A stretch of 64,000 bases of DNA from contig PKUK01000008.1 in the NCBI GenBank assembly GCA_002869535.1, positions 540,351-604,350 on the forward strand. Reading direction: 5' to 3'. Positions within the stretch are counted from its first letter, which is position 1. Each line of letters starts with the position of its first letter. The position numbers were made by a program, and so were the translations under genes. Below the pieces are notes generated by a model. That model worked only from the letters and a program-made list of their open reading frames with translations. It was not told the DNA's origin and ran no database searches. Shown in pieces: positions 35,506 through 43,764 of this stretch. Origin of the DNA: Arcobacter sp. (GTDB lineage: Bacteria > Campylobacterota > Campylobacteria > Campylobacterales > Arcobacteraceae).

Positions 35506-35775
35506 TTATTCAGCAAGTCTGGCTACAAACTCTTTTGCTAATTTCATTTCAGAACCATCTACATTTTTTACAGTAAAAAAAGTCTCTTCTACTTTAGTAA
35601 TTTCAACGATTAAGCCACCATTTGTTACAATCTTATCACCTTTTTTAAGATCAGCCAACATCTGCTTATGCTCTTTAGCTTGCTTTTGTTGTGGTCTGAT
35701 AATTAAAAAGTAGAATATTGCAAATAATGCAACTAGAGGTAATAATGAACTTATTAAGTCACCGCTTTCACCCAT
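35506..35775 (-). CDS. yajC: Preprotein translocase accessory subunit YajC
   Basis: An 89-residue protein with one membrane segment (LISSLLPLVALFAIFYFLIIRPQ), the family motif RPQQKQAKEH and the small cytoplasmic domain LKKGDKIVTNGGLIVEITKV. YajC associates with SecDF. The ATG at 35775 is preceded by AAGGAAG at good spacing; an in-frame ATG further upstream at 35832 would overlap the divergent lnt start and lacks such a site. It is first in the yajC-secD-secF group. Confidence 0.93.
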   Translation of the reverse strand: MGESGDLISSLLPLVALFAIFYFLIIRPQQKQAKEHKQMLADLKKGDKIVTNGGLIVEITKVEETFFTVKNVDGSEMKLAKEFVARLAE

Positions 35776-35800
35776 GGTACTTCCTTTATAATGATTTAAT

Positions 35801-37030
35801 ATGTTTTTCCTAAAACGCGAGTATTTTAACAAAACCTATATAATAAAAGGCTTGATTACAGCTTTATTGTTTTCAACTCCTATTTATTTAGCCTATTTTG
35901 GTCTTGAATTAAAAGTAATTAATACTATTTTTTTACTCTTTTCTTTCTATTTTATCCTCACAATAAATAGACCTTCTCTATTTTTTGCAGGTTTTTTCAC
36001 AGGAATTTTTTGGTTTTATTGGGTAAGTTTTTCTTTTAGATATTATGATTTAACTTTTTTAATTCCTTTTGTAATTTTTGCTTTTGCTCTTGCATATGGA
36101 CTACTTTTTTTAATAACCTCACTAAAAGATACCATTTATATAAGAGCTATACTCTTTTTTGTACTAACATTTATTGACCCTTTGGGATTTAATTGGTTTA
36201 AGCCTGAGATTTTACTTTTAGATAGTTTTTTTGAAACAAATAAAATTGTTCTTGCGTTGCTTTTGTTTAGTACTATTTTTTTAGTAAAAAAAAGAGTTTT
36301 TATTTATTCTATTATTATAATAGCTACCTCTTTTGTAAATATAAACCCAAGTTCAACACCCCTTAGTGATTTAAAAGTATCTCTTCCCCAATACTTTATA
36401 AATCAAGATTATAAATGGAATAAAAAAAATCTTGCTAGTGTTATAGATATAAACTTTGCACAAATAAATAGTGCAATCAAAAACAAAGATGATGTTGTAG
36501 TTCTACCTGAAACTGCTTTTCCTTTATTATTAAATACTCAAGATTTTGTACTAGAGAGTCTACTTGAAAAGTCCCATCTTATTACGATAGTAACAGGAGC
36601 ACTATATTATGAGAATAGTGAATATAGAAACTCTACTTATATTATTAAAAATGGAAATGTAAAACTTGCACATAAAGTTGTACTTGTACCCTTTGGTGAA
36701 GCTATTCCGCTTCCAAGTATAATAACAAACTTCATAAATGATATTTTTTATAATGGTGCAAAAGATTATACAAAAGCGAAAAAACCAACAGATTATAAGA
36801 TAAAAGATACTTTTTTTAGAAATGCTATTTGTTATGAGGCTACAAGTGAAGAGTTATACCAAAATCTAGGAACGGTTAAAAATATAATAGCCATATCAAA
36901 TAATGCCTGGTTTACCCCTTCCATTGAACCTACCTTGCAAAAACTTCTACTAAGACTTTATTCAAATAAATATGGCGTAAATATTTATCACGAAGTAAAT
37001 GGAAGTGAAAACTATATAATTAAAAATTAG
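35801..37030 (+). CDS. lnt: Apolipoprotein N-acyltransferase
   Basis: A 409-residue membrane enzyme. An N-terminal bundle of six or more membrane segments (FFAGFFTGIFWFYWVSFSFRYYD is the family signature) precedes a periplasmic nitrilase-like domain. The catalytic triad candidates are Glu in VVLPETAFPL, Lys in KVVLVPFGEAIPL or just before it, and Cys in RNAICYEATSEE. It adds the third acyl chain to lipoproteins. It is shorter than E. coli Lnt (about 510) but in the usual range for Campylobacterota. It diverges from yajC with only 25 bases between starts, so promoter elements overlap. Confidence 0.88.
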   Translation: MFFLKREYFNKTYIIKGLITALLFSTPIYLAYFGLELKVINTIFLLFSFYFILTINRPSLFFAGFFTGIFWFYWVSFSFRYYDLTFLIPFVIFAFALAYGLLFLITSLKDTIYIRAILFFVLTFIDPLGFNWFKPEILLLDSFFETNKIVLALLLFSTIFLVKKRVFIYSIIIIATSFVNINPSSTPLSDLKVSLPQYFINQDYKWNKKNLASVIDINFAQINSAIKNKDDVVVLPETAFPLLLNTQDFVLESLLEKSHLITIVTGALYYENSEYRNSTYIIKNGNVKLAHKVVLVPFGEAIPLPSIITNFINDIFYNGAKDYTKAKKPTDYKIKDTFFRNAICYEATSEELYQNLGTVKNIIAISNNAWFTPSIEPTLQKLLLRLYSNKYGVNIYHEVNGSENYIIKN

Positions 37031-37089
37031 CAATAATAATTTTTAATAAAGCTTTTTAGTAGTAACATTCCAAAAAGTTTAGGAAAAAT

Positions 37090-37971
37090 ATGCATCTTTT
37101 ATCAAATGACATTAAATATGCCCTACTTGCTGTTTTTCTTTGGTCAACTGTTGCAACTGCATTTAAAGTCTCACTGCAATCTTTAACTCCATATGAACTT
37201 CTTTTTTATTCAAGTTTACTTTCTACTTTAATTTTTTTATCTATTATTATAAAAAGAAAACAACTTCCAGTTTTATTTGAATTTATAAATAACAATAAAA
37301 CAAATGTCCTTTTATCCTCACTATTAAATCCTTTTTTATACTATTTGATGCTTTTTAAAGCCTATGATTTACTTCCAGCCCAAGAAGCCCAAGCCATAAA
37401 TTATACTTGGGCTTTAGTTTTGGCATATTTTTCAGCAATTTTTTTAAAGCACTCATTAACACTCAAAGATATATTTGCTGGGATACTGTGTTACCTTGGT
37501 GTTCTTATCATATCAACCAAGGGAAATATACTTGGTTTAGAGTTTTCTAATTTAGAAGGTCTTTTATATGCCATAATCTCAACTGTACTTTGGGCAACTT
37601 ATTGGATAATAAATACAAAAAATAAATTTGACCCTATAATTAGTCTATGTGCATACTTTTTAGTTTCACTTCCTTTTATAACTATATATATACTAATTTT
37701 CCACTCTTTTTCACTGCCAAGTATTGAGGGCTTATTAGGGGCTACTTATGTGGGTCTATTTGAAATGGGTATTACTTTTTTATTATGGCTAAAAGCCTTG
37801 CAACTAACACCTAGGATTAGTAAAATCTCAAATTTAATATTTATTTCACCTTTTATATCTTTGATCTTTATTCACTTTATTGTTGGCGAAGAAATTTATA
37901 TTTCAACTTTGATTGGACTTATAATCATAATCTTCGTACTAACTTTACAACAGCTTAAAAAACACCACTAA
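37090..37971 (+). CDS. DMT-superfamily (EamA) transporter
   Basis: A 293-residue protein with ten membrane segments in two EamA repeats. The first has YALLAVFLWSTVATAFKVSL and PAQEAQAINYTWALVLAYFS; the second has LEGLLYAIISTVLWATYWIINT and EMGITFLLWLKALQLTPRISKISNLIFISPFISLIF. Family members export amino acids or other small metabolites; the substrate cannot be inferred. It lies 59 bases after lnt with no evident hairpin between them. Confidence 0.88.
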   Translation: MHLLSNDIKYALLAVFLWSTVATAFKVSLQSLTPYELLFYSSLLSTLIFLSIIIKRKQLPVLFEFINNNKTNVLLSSLLNPFLYYLMLFKAYDLLPAQEAQAINYTWALVLAYFSAIFLKHSLTLKDIFAGILCYLGVLIISTKGNILGLEFSNLEGLLYAIISTVLWATYWIINTKNKFDPIISLCAYFLVSLPFITIYILIFHSFSLPSIEGLLGATYVGLFEMGITFLLWLKALQLTPRISKISNLIFISPFISLIFIHFIVGEEIYISTLIGLIIIIFVLTLQQLKKHH

Positions 37972-37986
37972 TTTTGTAAAAATTCT

Positions 37987-38030
37987 TTACATAGCATTTA
38001 CATAGCACCAAGATAGCATTTACGTAGCAT
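37987..38030 (+). repeat. Four tandem 11-bp repeats upstream of the ribbon-helix-helix gene
   Basis: TTACATAGCAT, TTACATAGCAC, CAAGATAGCAT and TTACGTAGCAT follow each other without a gap, sharing the core TAGCA. The 11-base period matches one helical turn, as in arrays bound by ribbon-helix-helix repressors. The 204-base gap also holds GTATAT TTT ATATAC at 38051-38065 and the hairpin at 38131-38151, but no other gene. Confidence 0.6.
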
Positions 38031-38130
38031 TTCATAAAAAACCACTAATTGTATATTTTATATACAGCTTTTAGCACTATTTTAAGTTTTACATAAGTTT
38101 CACTATGAAATAATTGCCTAATCAAAAAAA

Positions 38131-38151
38131 GGTAGTACAAAAAGTACTACC
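38131..38151. promoter_or_regulatory. Perfect inverted repeat before the ribbon-helix-helix gene
   Basis: GGTAGTAC and GTACTACC, separated by AAAAA, end 24 bases before the ATG of the ribbon-helix-helix gene. On the minus strand the hairpin is followed by six T, so it could terminate leftward transcription, but no leftward gene is present. An operator or 5' leader hairpin is equally possible. Confidence 0.45.
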
Positions 38152-38175
38152 AAAAAATAATTAGGATTTCTAACT

Positions 38176-38409
38176 ATGGCAAAGTTGAAAAATAATAGAG
38201 CTGTTATTCACAATGTTATTCACAAACACTTGAAAAAAAATAAAAAAGAAGTTTCACAACTAACTATTAAAATCAATAGTGAGCTAGATAATGCTCTTAT
38301 TATACTAAGTCAAAATCTAGGTATTTCTAAAAATAAACTTATTGAAGAGATTCTATTTGAAAGTGGGATTATCCAAGAAGTAGATGAAAATTATAGGGAA
38401 GAAGACTAA
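38176..38409 (+). CDS. Ribbon-helix-helix DNA-binding protein (CopG/antitoxin-like)
   Basis: A 77-residue protein. After a basic tail (KNNRAVIHNVIHKHLKKNKK) it has a strand QLTIKIN followed by two helices (SELDNALIILSQNL, ISKNKLIEEILFESGII), the ribbon-helix-helix layout. The acidic C-terminus is DENYREED. Its TAA overlaps the next ATG as TAATG. Small DNA-binder first, larger unknown second and a shared start resemble type II toxin-antitoxin operons, though no toxin family was recognised. Tandem repeats and a palindrome upstream are candidate binding sites. Confidence 0.72.
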   Translation: MAKLKNNRAVIHNVIHKHLKKNKKEVSQLTIKINSELDNALIILSQNLGISKNKLIEEILFESGIIQEVDENYREED

Positions 38410-39068
38410 TGAATATTTTTCCAAAACAAGAAGAAGTTATAGACGCAGTAGTTGCAGGATTGAACAAAGCAAAAAGAAACTATAGCTTTTGGACTTCAGA
38501 TGAACTATACCTTTCAAATGCTACTGAAAACTTTTTGACAATACACGTTGCGCAAGAAATAGCAAAAATAGAAGATACTCCAGAGATATTTATAGATGCA
38601 ACAGTTTCAGATATCTTAAGATGTTCCCTGCCAGACAGATCTGCTTTTAAAGAGTTTATGAAAAACAAATCTATCCAAGATAGATACTTATCAATTACCC
38701 TTGATACTAGATTTAAACACAGAACAGATAATGATTCTATATCAAAAGTAATAATGTCAGTAAGAAATGGTGTTAGAAATGCTCAAGAAGATTATAAAAA
38801 TGATATTCATCTTATATGTAAAATGTTAGAGCGATCAAATAAAGAGGACTCAACTTTAGATTATGGTTTGTTTGCTTTTTACTTAGATATTTCTAATAGT
38901 GCTAGAAAAGATGCAAAAAAAAGATTAGAAGAGATAATCAAATCTTTTGATGAGATTGTTAATTCATATGAAAATTTAAAATCAAGTTTCAAAGGAGGCG
39001 ATATAAAAAAATTAGAAAAAATTGGTGAATGGTGTATCGGTTGTTACATCATAGAACATACTTTATAA
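38409..39068 (+). CDS. Unknown protein coupled to the ribbon-helix-helix gene
   Basis: A 219-residue soluble protein. The N-terminus (EVIDAVVAGLNKAKRNYSFWTSDELYLSNATENFLTIHVAQEIAKI in outline) and the later YGLFAFYLDISN recall, from memory, a group of uncharacterised proteins with a PD-(D/E)xK nuclease-like core. The catalytic Asp and ExK of that core appear replaced here (VIMSVRN), so it may be an inactive relative. This resemblance is unverified. It overlaps the ribbon-helix-helix gene by one base and ends 21 bases before livJ, so it could be transcribed into the liv operon. Confidence 0.6.
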   Translation: MNIFPKQEEVIDAVVAGLNKAKRNYSFWTSDELYLSNATENFLTIHVAQEIAKIEDTPEIFIDATVSDILRCSLPDRSAFKEFMKNKSIQDRYLSITLDTRFKHRTDNDSISKVIMSVRNGVRNAQEDYKNDIHLICKMLERSNKEDSTLDYGLFAFYLDISNSARKDAKKRLEEIIKSFDEIVNSYENLKSSFKGGDIKKLEKIGEWCIGCYIIEHTL

Positions 39069-39089
39069 ATCAAACTAGAAGGGAAAAAA

Positions 39090-40211
39090 ATGAATTTAAA
39101 AAATATAACAAAAGCTTTTGCAGTAAGTGCAATAGTAGCTAGCTCATTATTTGCTAGTGATGTAGTAAAAATTGGTGTACAAGCACCAATTACAGGTCAA
39201 TACGCAAATGAGGGACAAAGTATAGAAAACTTTGTAAAACTTATTGTAGATGAAAAAAATGCCGAAGGTGGGCTTTTAGGTAAACAAATCGAAGTTGTAA
39301 CTTGTGATGATGAAGCTAAAGCTCAAAAAGCTGCTGTATGCGCTAAAAAACTTACAAATGCTGGTGTTATAGCTGTAATTGGTTCGTATACATCTGGTGC
39401 AACAGAAGCTGCCCAAACTACATATTACAGAAAAGGTGTTTTACAAACAAGTGATGGAACAAGTGATTCTTTAATTAAGAAGAAATATTGGACTTTCTTT
39501 AGAAACTCTTTTCCAAACTCATCACAAAGTGATTTTACAGCAGACTATATGGTAAATTCTAAAAAATACAAAAATATAGTTGTTTTATCTGATTATTCTT
39601 CTTACTCAGCAGGACTTGGTGATGCGACTGAAGCTTCAATAAAAGCAATTGGTGGAAATGTAGTTTTCAGAGGAAAAATCAAAGCAGGAACTCAAAACTT
39701 TACTGCAATGTTAACAAAAGTTAAAGCTATGAATCCAGATGTAATTTATTACTCAGGTTACTATACTGATGGCGGATTATTAAGAGCTCAACAAAAACAA
39801 TTACAAATCGATGCTGACTTTGTTGGTGGAGATTCAAACGATAACCCTGATTTTTATAAATTAGCAGGTGACGCAGCAGCAGGTACAGTTTTAATCAACT
39901 TTCCAACACCTGAAATCTTACCATACCCAGAAGCTAAAAAATATTTAGCAGCTTATAAAACTAGATTTAAAATGGATCCTCCATCAATTTGGCCAGTTAC
40001 AAATGCTGATGGATTAAGAGCTGTTATTGAAGGTGTTGAAAAAACAAAATCTTTTGATACTAAAAAAATCGCAGAATATATCAGATCTATGAAAGATTTT
40101 CCAGGGATTACTGGACCATTTAACATTAGAGAAGATGGGGAAAGAGTTGGTGCTAAATTTGTTGTTTATAAAATGAAAAATGATGGTACAAAACAAGTAG
40201 TTAGTGAATAA
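39090..40211 (+). CDS. livJ: Branched-chain amino acid ABC transporter, periplasmic binding protein
   Basis: A 373-residue exported protein with a signal peptide (about 1-23, ending SLFAS) and no lipobox. It is a type I periplasmic binding protein of the Leu/Ile/Val family: VKIGVQAPITGQYANEGQSIENFVKLIVDEKNAEGG outlines the start, with GVIAVIGSYTSGAT, VVLSDYSSYSAG and NPDVIYYSGYYTDGG. It starts the livJHMGF set with an AGAAGGG ribosome-binding site. The substrate could be branched-chain or other amino acids; the nearby putA makes proline or related compounds worth testing. Confidence 0.94.
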   Translation: MNLKNITKAFAVSAIVASSLFASDVVKIGVQAPITGQYANEGQSIENFVKLIVDEKNAEGGLLGKQIEVVTCDDEAKAQKAAVCAKKLTNAGVIAVIGSYTSGATEAAQTTYYRKGVLQTSDGTSDSLIKKKYWTFFRNSFPNSSQSDFTADYMVNSKKYKNIVVLSDYSSYSAGLGDATEASIKAIGGNVVFRGKIKAGTQNFTAMLTKVKAMNPDVIYYSGYYTDGGLLRAQQKQLQIDADFVGGDSNDNPDFYKLAGDAAAGTVLINFPTPEILPYPEAKKYLAAYKTRFKMDPPSIWPVTNADGLRAVIEGVEKTKSFDTKKIAEYIRSMKDFPGITGPFNIREDGERVGAKFVVYKMKNDGTKQVVSE

Positions 40212-40222
40212 TAAGGTTTAAT

Positions 40223-41125
40223 ATGGATACTTTACTTCAACAGTTAATAAATGGTTTAACAATAGGAAGTCTGTATGCATTAGTGGCTTTAGGTTATACA
40301 ATGGTTTACGGTGTGATGAAGTTAATCAACTTCGCACACGGTGACCTTGTTGCCTTTTCTGCTTATGTGGGATTGACTATTTTTACACAGTTTTATGGTT
40401 CAAATGCATTATCATTGGTAAATATTGTTATTGTATTTACATTAACTGCATTAGTTGTGGCTTTTGTAGGTGTTCTTCTTGAGCGTCTTGCATATAGACC
40501 TTTAAGAACGGCACCAAGGTTAAGTGCTGTAGTTTCTGCACTTGGTGCGTCACTTGTAATCCAAAATGCAATTATGCTTATTTGGGGTCCAAATATGGAA
40601 ATTTTTCCAGCTGATGTATTTCCTGCAACATCTTGGAACTTTGGTGGAGTAATTATATCGTTTACACAATTAGTTATTTTGGCTTTATCTGCTGTATTAA
40701 TGGTTTCTTTATACATTTTCATTAATAAAACAAAAATGGGAACAGCAATAAGAGCAACGGCAATTGACCAAGATGCAGCAAAACTTATGGGTATCAATGT
40801 AAACAGAGTTATTATGACTATTTTCATTATTGGTTCTATGTTAGGTGCAATTGGCGGTTTGTTTATTGGGATTTATTATAGAGGTTTAACATTTGACATG
40901 GGATGGCTTTATGGTTTAAATGCCTTTATTGCAGCTATTATTGGTGGTATTGGAAGTATTCCAGGAGCAATGCTAGGTGGGCTATTGCTAGGATTATTCA
41001 ATGCTTTAATATCAGGATATATTTCAACAGAATGGGCAGAAACATTTACATTTATTTTATTAATTATAATTTTAATTGTAAAACCAACTGGACTTCTTGG
41101 TGAAAACACAGCGGAGAAAGTATAA
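40223..41125 (+). CDS. livH: Branched-chain amino acid ABC transporter permease LivH
   Basis: A 300-residue membrane protein with about eight segments. It opens with QQLINGLTIGSLYALVALGYTMVYGVMKLINFAHGD, which is the LivH signature, and has AIDQDAAKLMGINVNRVIM as the ATPase-coupling loop, then GIYYRGLTFDMGW and GGIGSIPGAMLGG. It forms half of the membrane channel with LivM. Its stop overlaps the livM start as TAATG. Confidence 0.95.
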   Translation: MDTLLQQLINGLTIGSLYALVALGYTMVYGVMKLINFAHGDLVAFSAYVGLTIFTQFYGSNALSLVNIVIVFTLTALVVAFVGVLLERLAYRPLRTAPRLSAVVSALGASLVIQNAIMLIWGPNMEIFPADVFPATSWNFGGVIISFTQLVILALSAVLMVSLYIFINKTKMGTAIRATAIDQDAAKLMGINVNRVIMTIFIIGSMLGAIGGLFIGIYYRGLTFDMGWLYGLNAFIAAIIGGIGSIPGAMLGGLLLGLFNALISGYISTEWAETFTFILLIIILIVKPTGLLGENTAEKV

Positions 41126-42081
41126 TGAATAAAACTACAATTATTGCTACTTTATTTATAGTAGTTATGGCAGTTTTCCCATTTTTGGTTGATTCTGCAT
41201 GGCTTAGTATTGGTATTACATTTTTAGTATTTGCCGTAGTTGCTTTTTCTCAAGATATTATTTTAGGAAGAGCTGGTGTTTTTAATATGGGTCATGCAAT
41301 ATTCTTTGGGCTTGGAGCATATACTACAGCTATATTAAATATACATTTTGGTTTTGAGATTATTGAAACTGTTCCTTTTGCGATTCTAGTTCCAGTTGTT
41401 TTCTCAGTTTTACTAGCAGGACCAATTATCCACCTAAGAGGGGATTATTTACTTGTGGCAACTATTGGTTTTAATATCATATTTGAACAAGTATTATCAA
41501 ATGACGTATTTGGTTTAACAGGTGGTCCAAATGGTATTTTTGGAATTGATTTCATTAGAGTTTTTGGATATGAGTTTACAACTGATACTTCAGTTTATTA
41601 TGTTGCATTTGGATTACTGATTATAACTTTGTTTATTATAAGAAACCTAGATACATCAAAATATGGAAGAGCGTTATATTATATAAATAAAAATGAAATT
41701 GCAGCAAAATCTATGGGTATTAATATCTCATATTACAAACTTTTTGCATTTGCTTTAGGTGCTGGTATTGCTGGAGCTGCAGGTGCAGTGTTTGCAGTTC
41801 AATATTCAGCTGTAAGTCCTGAGTCTTTTAACTTTATGCAATCGGTTATGTTCTTTGCAATCGTTTTAGTTGGTGGATCAGCTTCACTTCCTGGAATTAT
41901 TATTGGTACATTTGTGATGTTTGTATTACCTGAACTGTTTACTGAGTTTAAAGAATCAAGATATTTAATTTTTGGTGCGGCTATGGTTCTTACTATGATT
42001 TTAAGACCAAATGGTGTTTGGCCAGCTACTTTTGGAAATATCCCAAAATTTCTTAAAAAGAAAGCAAGGGAGGCAAAATAA
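41125..42081 (+). CDS. livM: Branched-chain amino acid ABC transporter permease LivM
   Basis: A 318-residue membrane protein with about nine segments. LivM signatures are ILGRAGVFNMGHAIFFGLGAYT, LRGDYLLVATIGFNIIFEQV, FGLTGGPNGI and the coupling loop NKNEIAAKSMGINISYYKL followed by GGSASLPGIIIGT. It pairs with LivH. Both ends overlap the neighbours by one base as TAATG, so the operon is tightly coupled. Confidence 0.95.
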   Translation: MNKTTIIATLFIVVMAVFPFLVDSAWLSIGITFLVFAVVAFSQDIILGRAGVFNMGHAIFFGLGAYTTAILNIHFGFEIIETVPFAILVPVVFSVLLAGPIIHLRGDYLLVATIGFNIIFEQVLSNDVFGLTGGPNGIFGIDFIRVFGYEFTTDTSVYYVAFGLLIITLFIIRNLDTSKYGRALYYINKNEIAAKSMGINISYYKLFAFALGAGIAGAAGAVFAVQYSAVSPESFNFMQSVMFFAIVLVGGSASLPGIIIGTFVMFVLPELFTEFKESRYLIFGAAMVLTMILRPNGVWPATFGNIPKFLKKKAREAK

Positions 42082-42860
42082 TGAAATATGTATTAGAAAT
42101 AACAAATGTTTCAAAGTTTTTCCATGGATTAGTTGCAATTGATGACTTAACTATTAACGTAAAACCTGGTCAAATATATGGAATCATTGGTCCAAATGGT
42201 GCTGGTAAAACTACACTTTTTAACTGTGTAACAGGTATTTATACTCCAGAACAAGGAACTATAAAATATAAAGGTGAAGATATAACAGGAATGGCTCCAC
42301 ACAAAATTGCCCAAAGGGGAGTTTTAAGAACATTTCAAAATATTCGTCTTTTTAAAGAGATGAGTGTTGCTGAAAATATCATTGCTGGATGTCATACAAA
42401 ATCAAACAAAAAATGGTACCACGCTATCTTTCACACTCCTTTTTATAAAAAAGATGAAAGTAGACAGTGGGAAAAAGTTGCTGAATTGATGGATTTCTTT
42501 GGATTGACAAAACATGCTAATACTCCAGCAGGAGATTTATCATATGGAAATCAGAGAAAAATAGAGATGGCAAGAGCACTTGCAGCTGAACCTGAACTTC
42601 TTATTTTAGATGAACCAGCCGCTGGACTTAATGAAAATGAAACAATAGAACTTACAAATATCATCTTAAAAATAAAAGAGATGGGACTTGGAATTATGAT
42701 GATTGAACATGATATGGATATGGTTATGAAATTAACTGATTATATTACTGTTATAAACTTTGGAAAAGAGATTTCTCAAGGTCTACCATCATTTGTTCAA
42801 GATGACCCAAAAGTAGTTGAAGCATATATTGGAATAGACGATGATGAGGAGGATGCATAA
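42081..42860 (+). CDS. livG: Branched-chain amino acid ABC transporter ATPase LivG
   Basis: A 259-residue ABC ATPase. Walker A is GPNGAGKTTLFNCVTG, the Q-loop region has RTFQNIRLFKEM, the signature is LSYGNQRKIEMARAL, Walker B is LLILDEPAAGLN, and the switch His is in MMIEHDMDMVM. The long C-terminal tail ending YIGIDDDEEDA is typical of LivG. It energises transport together with LivF. It overlaps livF by one base. Confidence 0.95.
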   Translation: MKYVLEITNVSKFFHGLVAIDDLTINVKPGQIYGIIGPNGAGKTTLFNCVTGIYTPEQGTIKYKGEDITGMAPHKIAQRGVLRTFQNIRLFKEMSVAENIIAGCHTKSNKKWYHAIFHTPFYKKDESRQWEKVAELMDFFGLTKHANTPAGDLSYGNQRKIEMARALAAEPELLILDEPAAGLNENETIELTNIILKIKEMGLGIMMIEHDMDMVMKLTDYITVINFGKEISQGLPSFVQDDPKVVEAYIGIDDDEEDA

Positions 42861-43582
42861 TGGTAAATAACGAAGTATTATTAGAGATTAGAGATCTTCA
42901 TGTATCTTATGGGGCAATATCTGCTATTAAGGGTATTTCTTTAAAAGTATTAAAAGGAGAAGTTGTAACAATACTTGGTGCAAATGGTGCTGGTAAAACT
43001 ACAACTTTACAAACAATATCTGGACTTTTAAAAGCAAAATCATGAAGTATAATTTTTGATAAAAATGATATTACAAAATCTGAAGCTCACGATGTTGTAG
43101 GACTTGGAATGTCACATTCTCCTGAAGGAAGAAGAGTTTTTGGAACACTAACAGTTGAAGAAAACCTTATGATGGGAGCATATACATTAAAGGACCATGA
43201 TAAAGAGACTTTGGAATGGATTTACGATATTTTACCAAGATTAAAAGAGAGAAAAAAACAACTTGCAGGAACTCTAAGTGGTGGTGAGCAACAAATGCTT
43301 GCAATTGGAAGAGCTATTATGAGTAAACCTAAACTTTTAATCTTAGATGAGCCATCACTTGGACTTGCACCAATTTTAATTAAGGCAATTTTTAAAGCAG
43401 TAAAAGAGATTGCACTAAGTGGAGTTACAGTTTTATTAGTTGAACAAAATGCAAAAGCAGCGCTAAAATTAGCAGATCGTGCTTATGTATTAGAAGTTGG
43501 GAAAATCACACATGAAGGAACTGCTGAAGAGTTATTAAACTCTAAGACAATTCAAGAAGCCTATTTAGGGAAAAAGCATTAA
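42860..43582 (+). pseudogene. livF: Branched-chain amino acid ABC transporter ATPase LivF interrupted by an in-frame TGA
   Basis: The 241-codon frame is a complete LivF: Walker A ILGANGAGKTTTLQTISG, Q-loop and MSHSPEGRRVFGTLTVEENL, signature LSGGEQQMLAIGRAI, Walker B LLILDEPSLGLAP, switch VLLVEQNAKAAL. A TGA at 43043-43045 falls in LKAKS-stop-SIIFDKNDIT, where relatives have Gly, so GGA to TGA is the likely origin. Translation would stop just after Walker A, and a restart at the ATG at 43109 would lack it. Without LivF the transporter would have only LivG. Confidence 0.88.
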
Positions 43583-43583
43583 T

Positions 43584-43652
43584 ATGAGACATAAACGTAG
43601 ATTACAATCAAAAGTACAAGATTTACATAAAGGCCAGGCAATCCTTAATTAA
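43584..43652 (+). CDS. Possible 22-codon ORF between livF and putA
   Basis: ATG AGA CAT begins a 22-residue basic peptide (MRHKRRLQSKVQDLHKGQAI and two more residues) overlapping the end of livF. No strong ribosome-binding site is visible. The remaining ~110 bases before putA hold a hairpin and no other gene. It may be chance, or a leader peptide. Confidence 0.2.
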   Translation: MRHKRRLQSKVQDLHKGQAILN

Positions 43653-43690
43653 TTAGCAAGATGGCAATACTTAATAGTCATTAGCCTTTT

Positions 43691-43713
43691 GAGCACATTT
43701 AAAATATGTGCTC
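43691..43713 (+). promoter_or_regulatory. Hairpin in the livF-putA gap
   Basis: GAGCACAT and ATGTGCTC form a perfect 8-bp stem with a 7-base AT-rich loop, about 50 bases before the putA ATG. No U-tract follows, so it could be the end of the liv transcript or part of a putA leader. Confidence 0.4.
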
Positions 43714-43764
43714 TCAAGCTGCTTAAAAGTAATTTAAAAAACAATAAATTTTTAAGGACAATAA

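Noticed and set aside
37987-38030. CRISPR array
   Set aside because: Units are 11 bp with no spacers, and no cas genes are present.
40903-41103. Alternative-frame open frames inside livH, putA and secD
   Set aside because: They lie wholly within well-supported genes in other frames and have no recognisable protein character.
33483-43045. Reassignment of TGA (for example to Gly as in some candidate phyla)
   Set aside because: TGA ends ubiE (2414), aroK (60349) and the ArsR-like regulator (8224) at natural C-termini. TAA, also found inside genes here, is the main terminator. A code change would not explain both.
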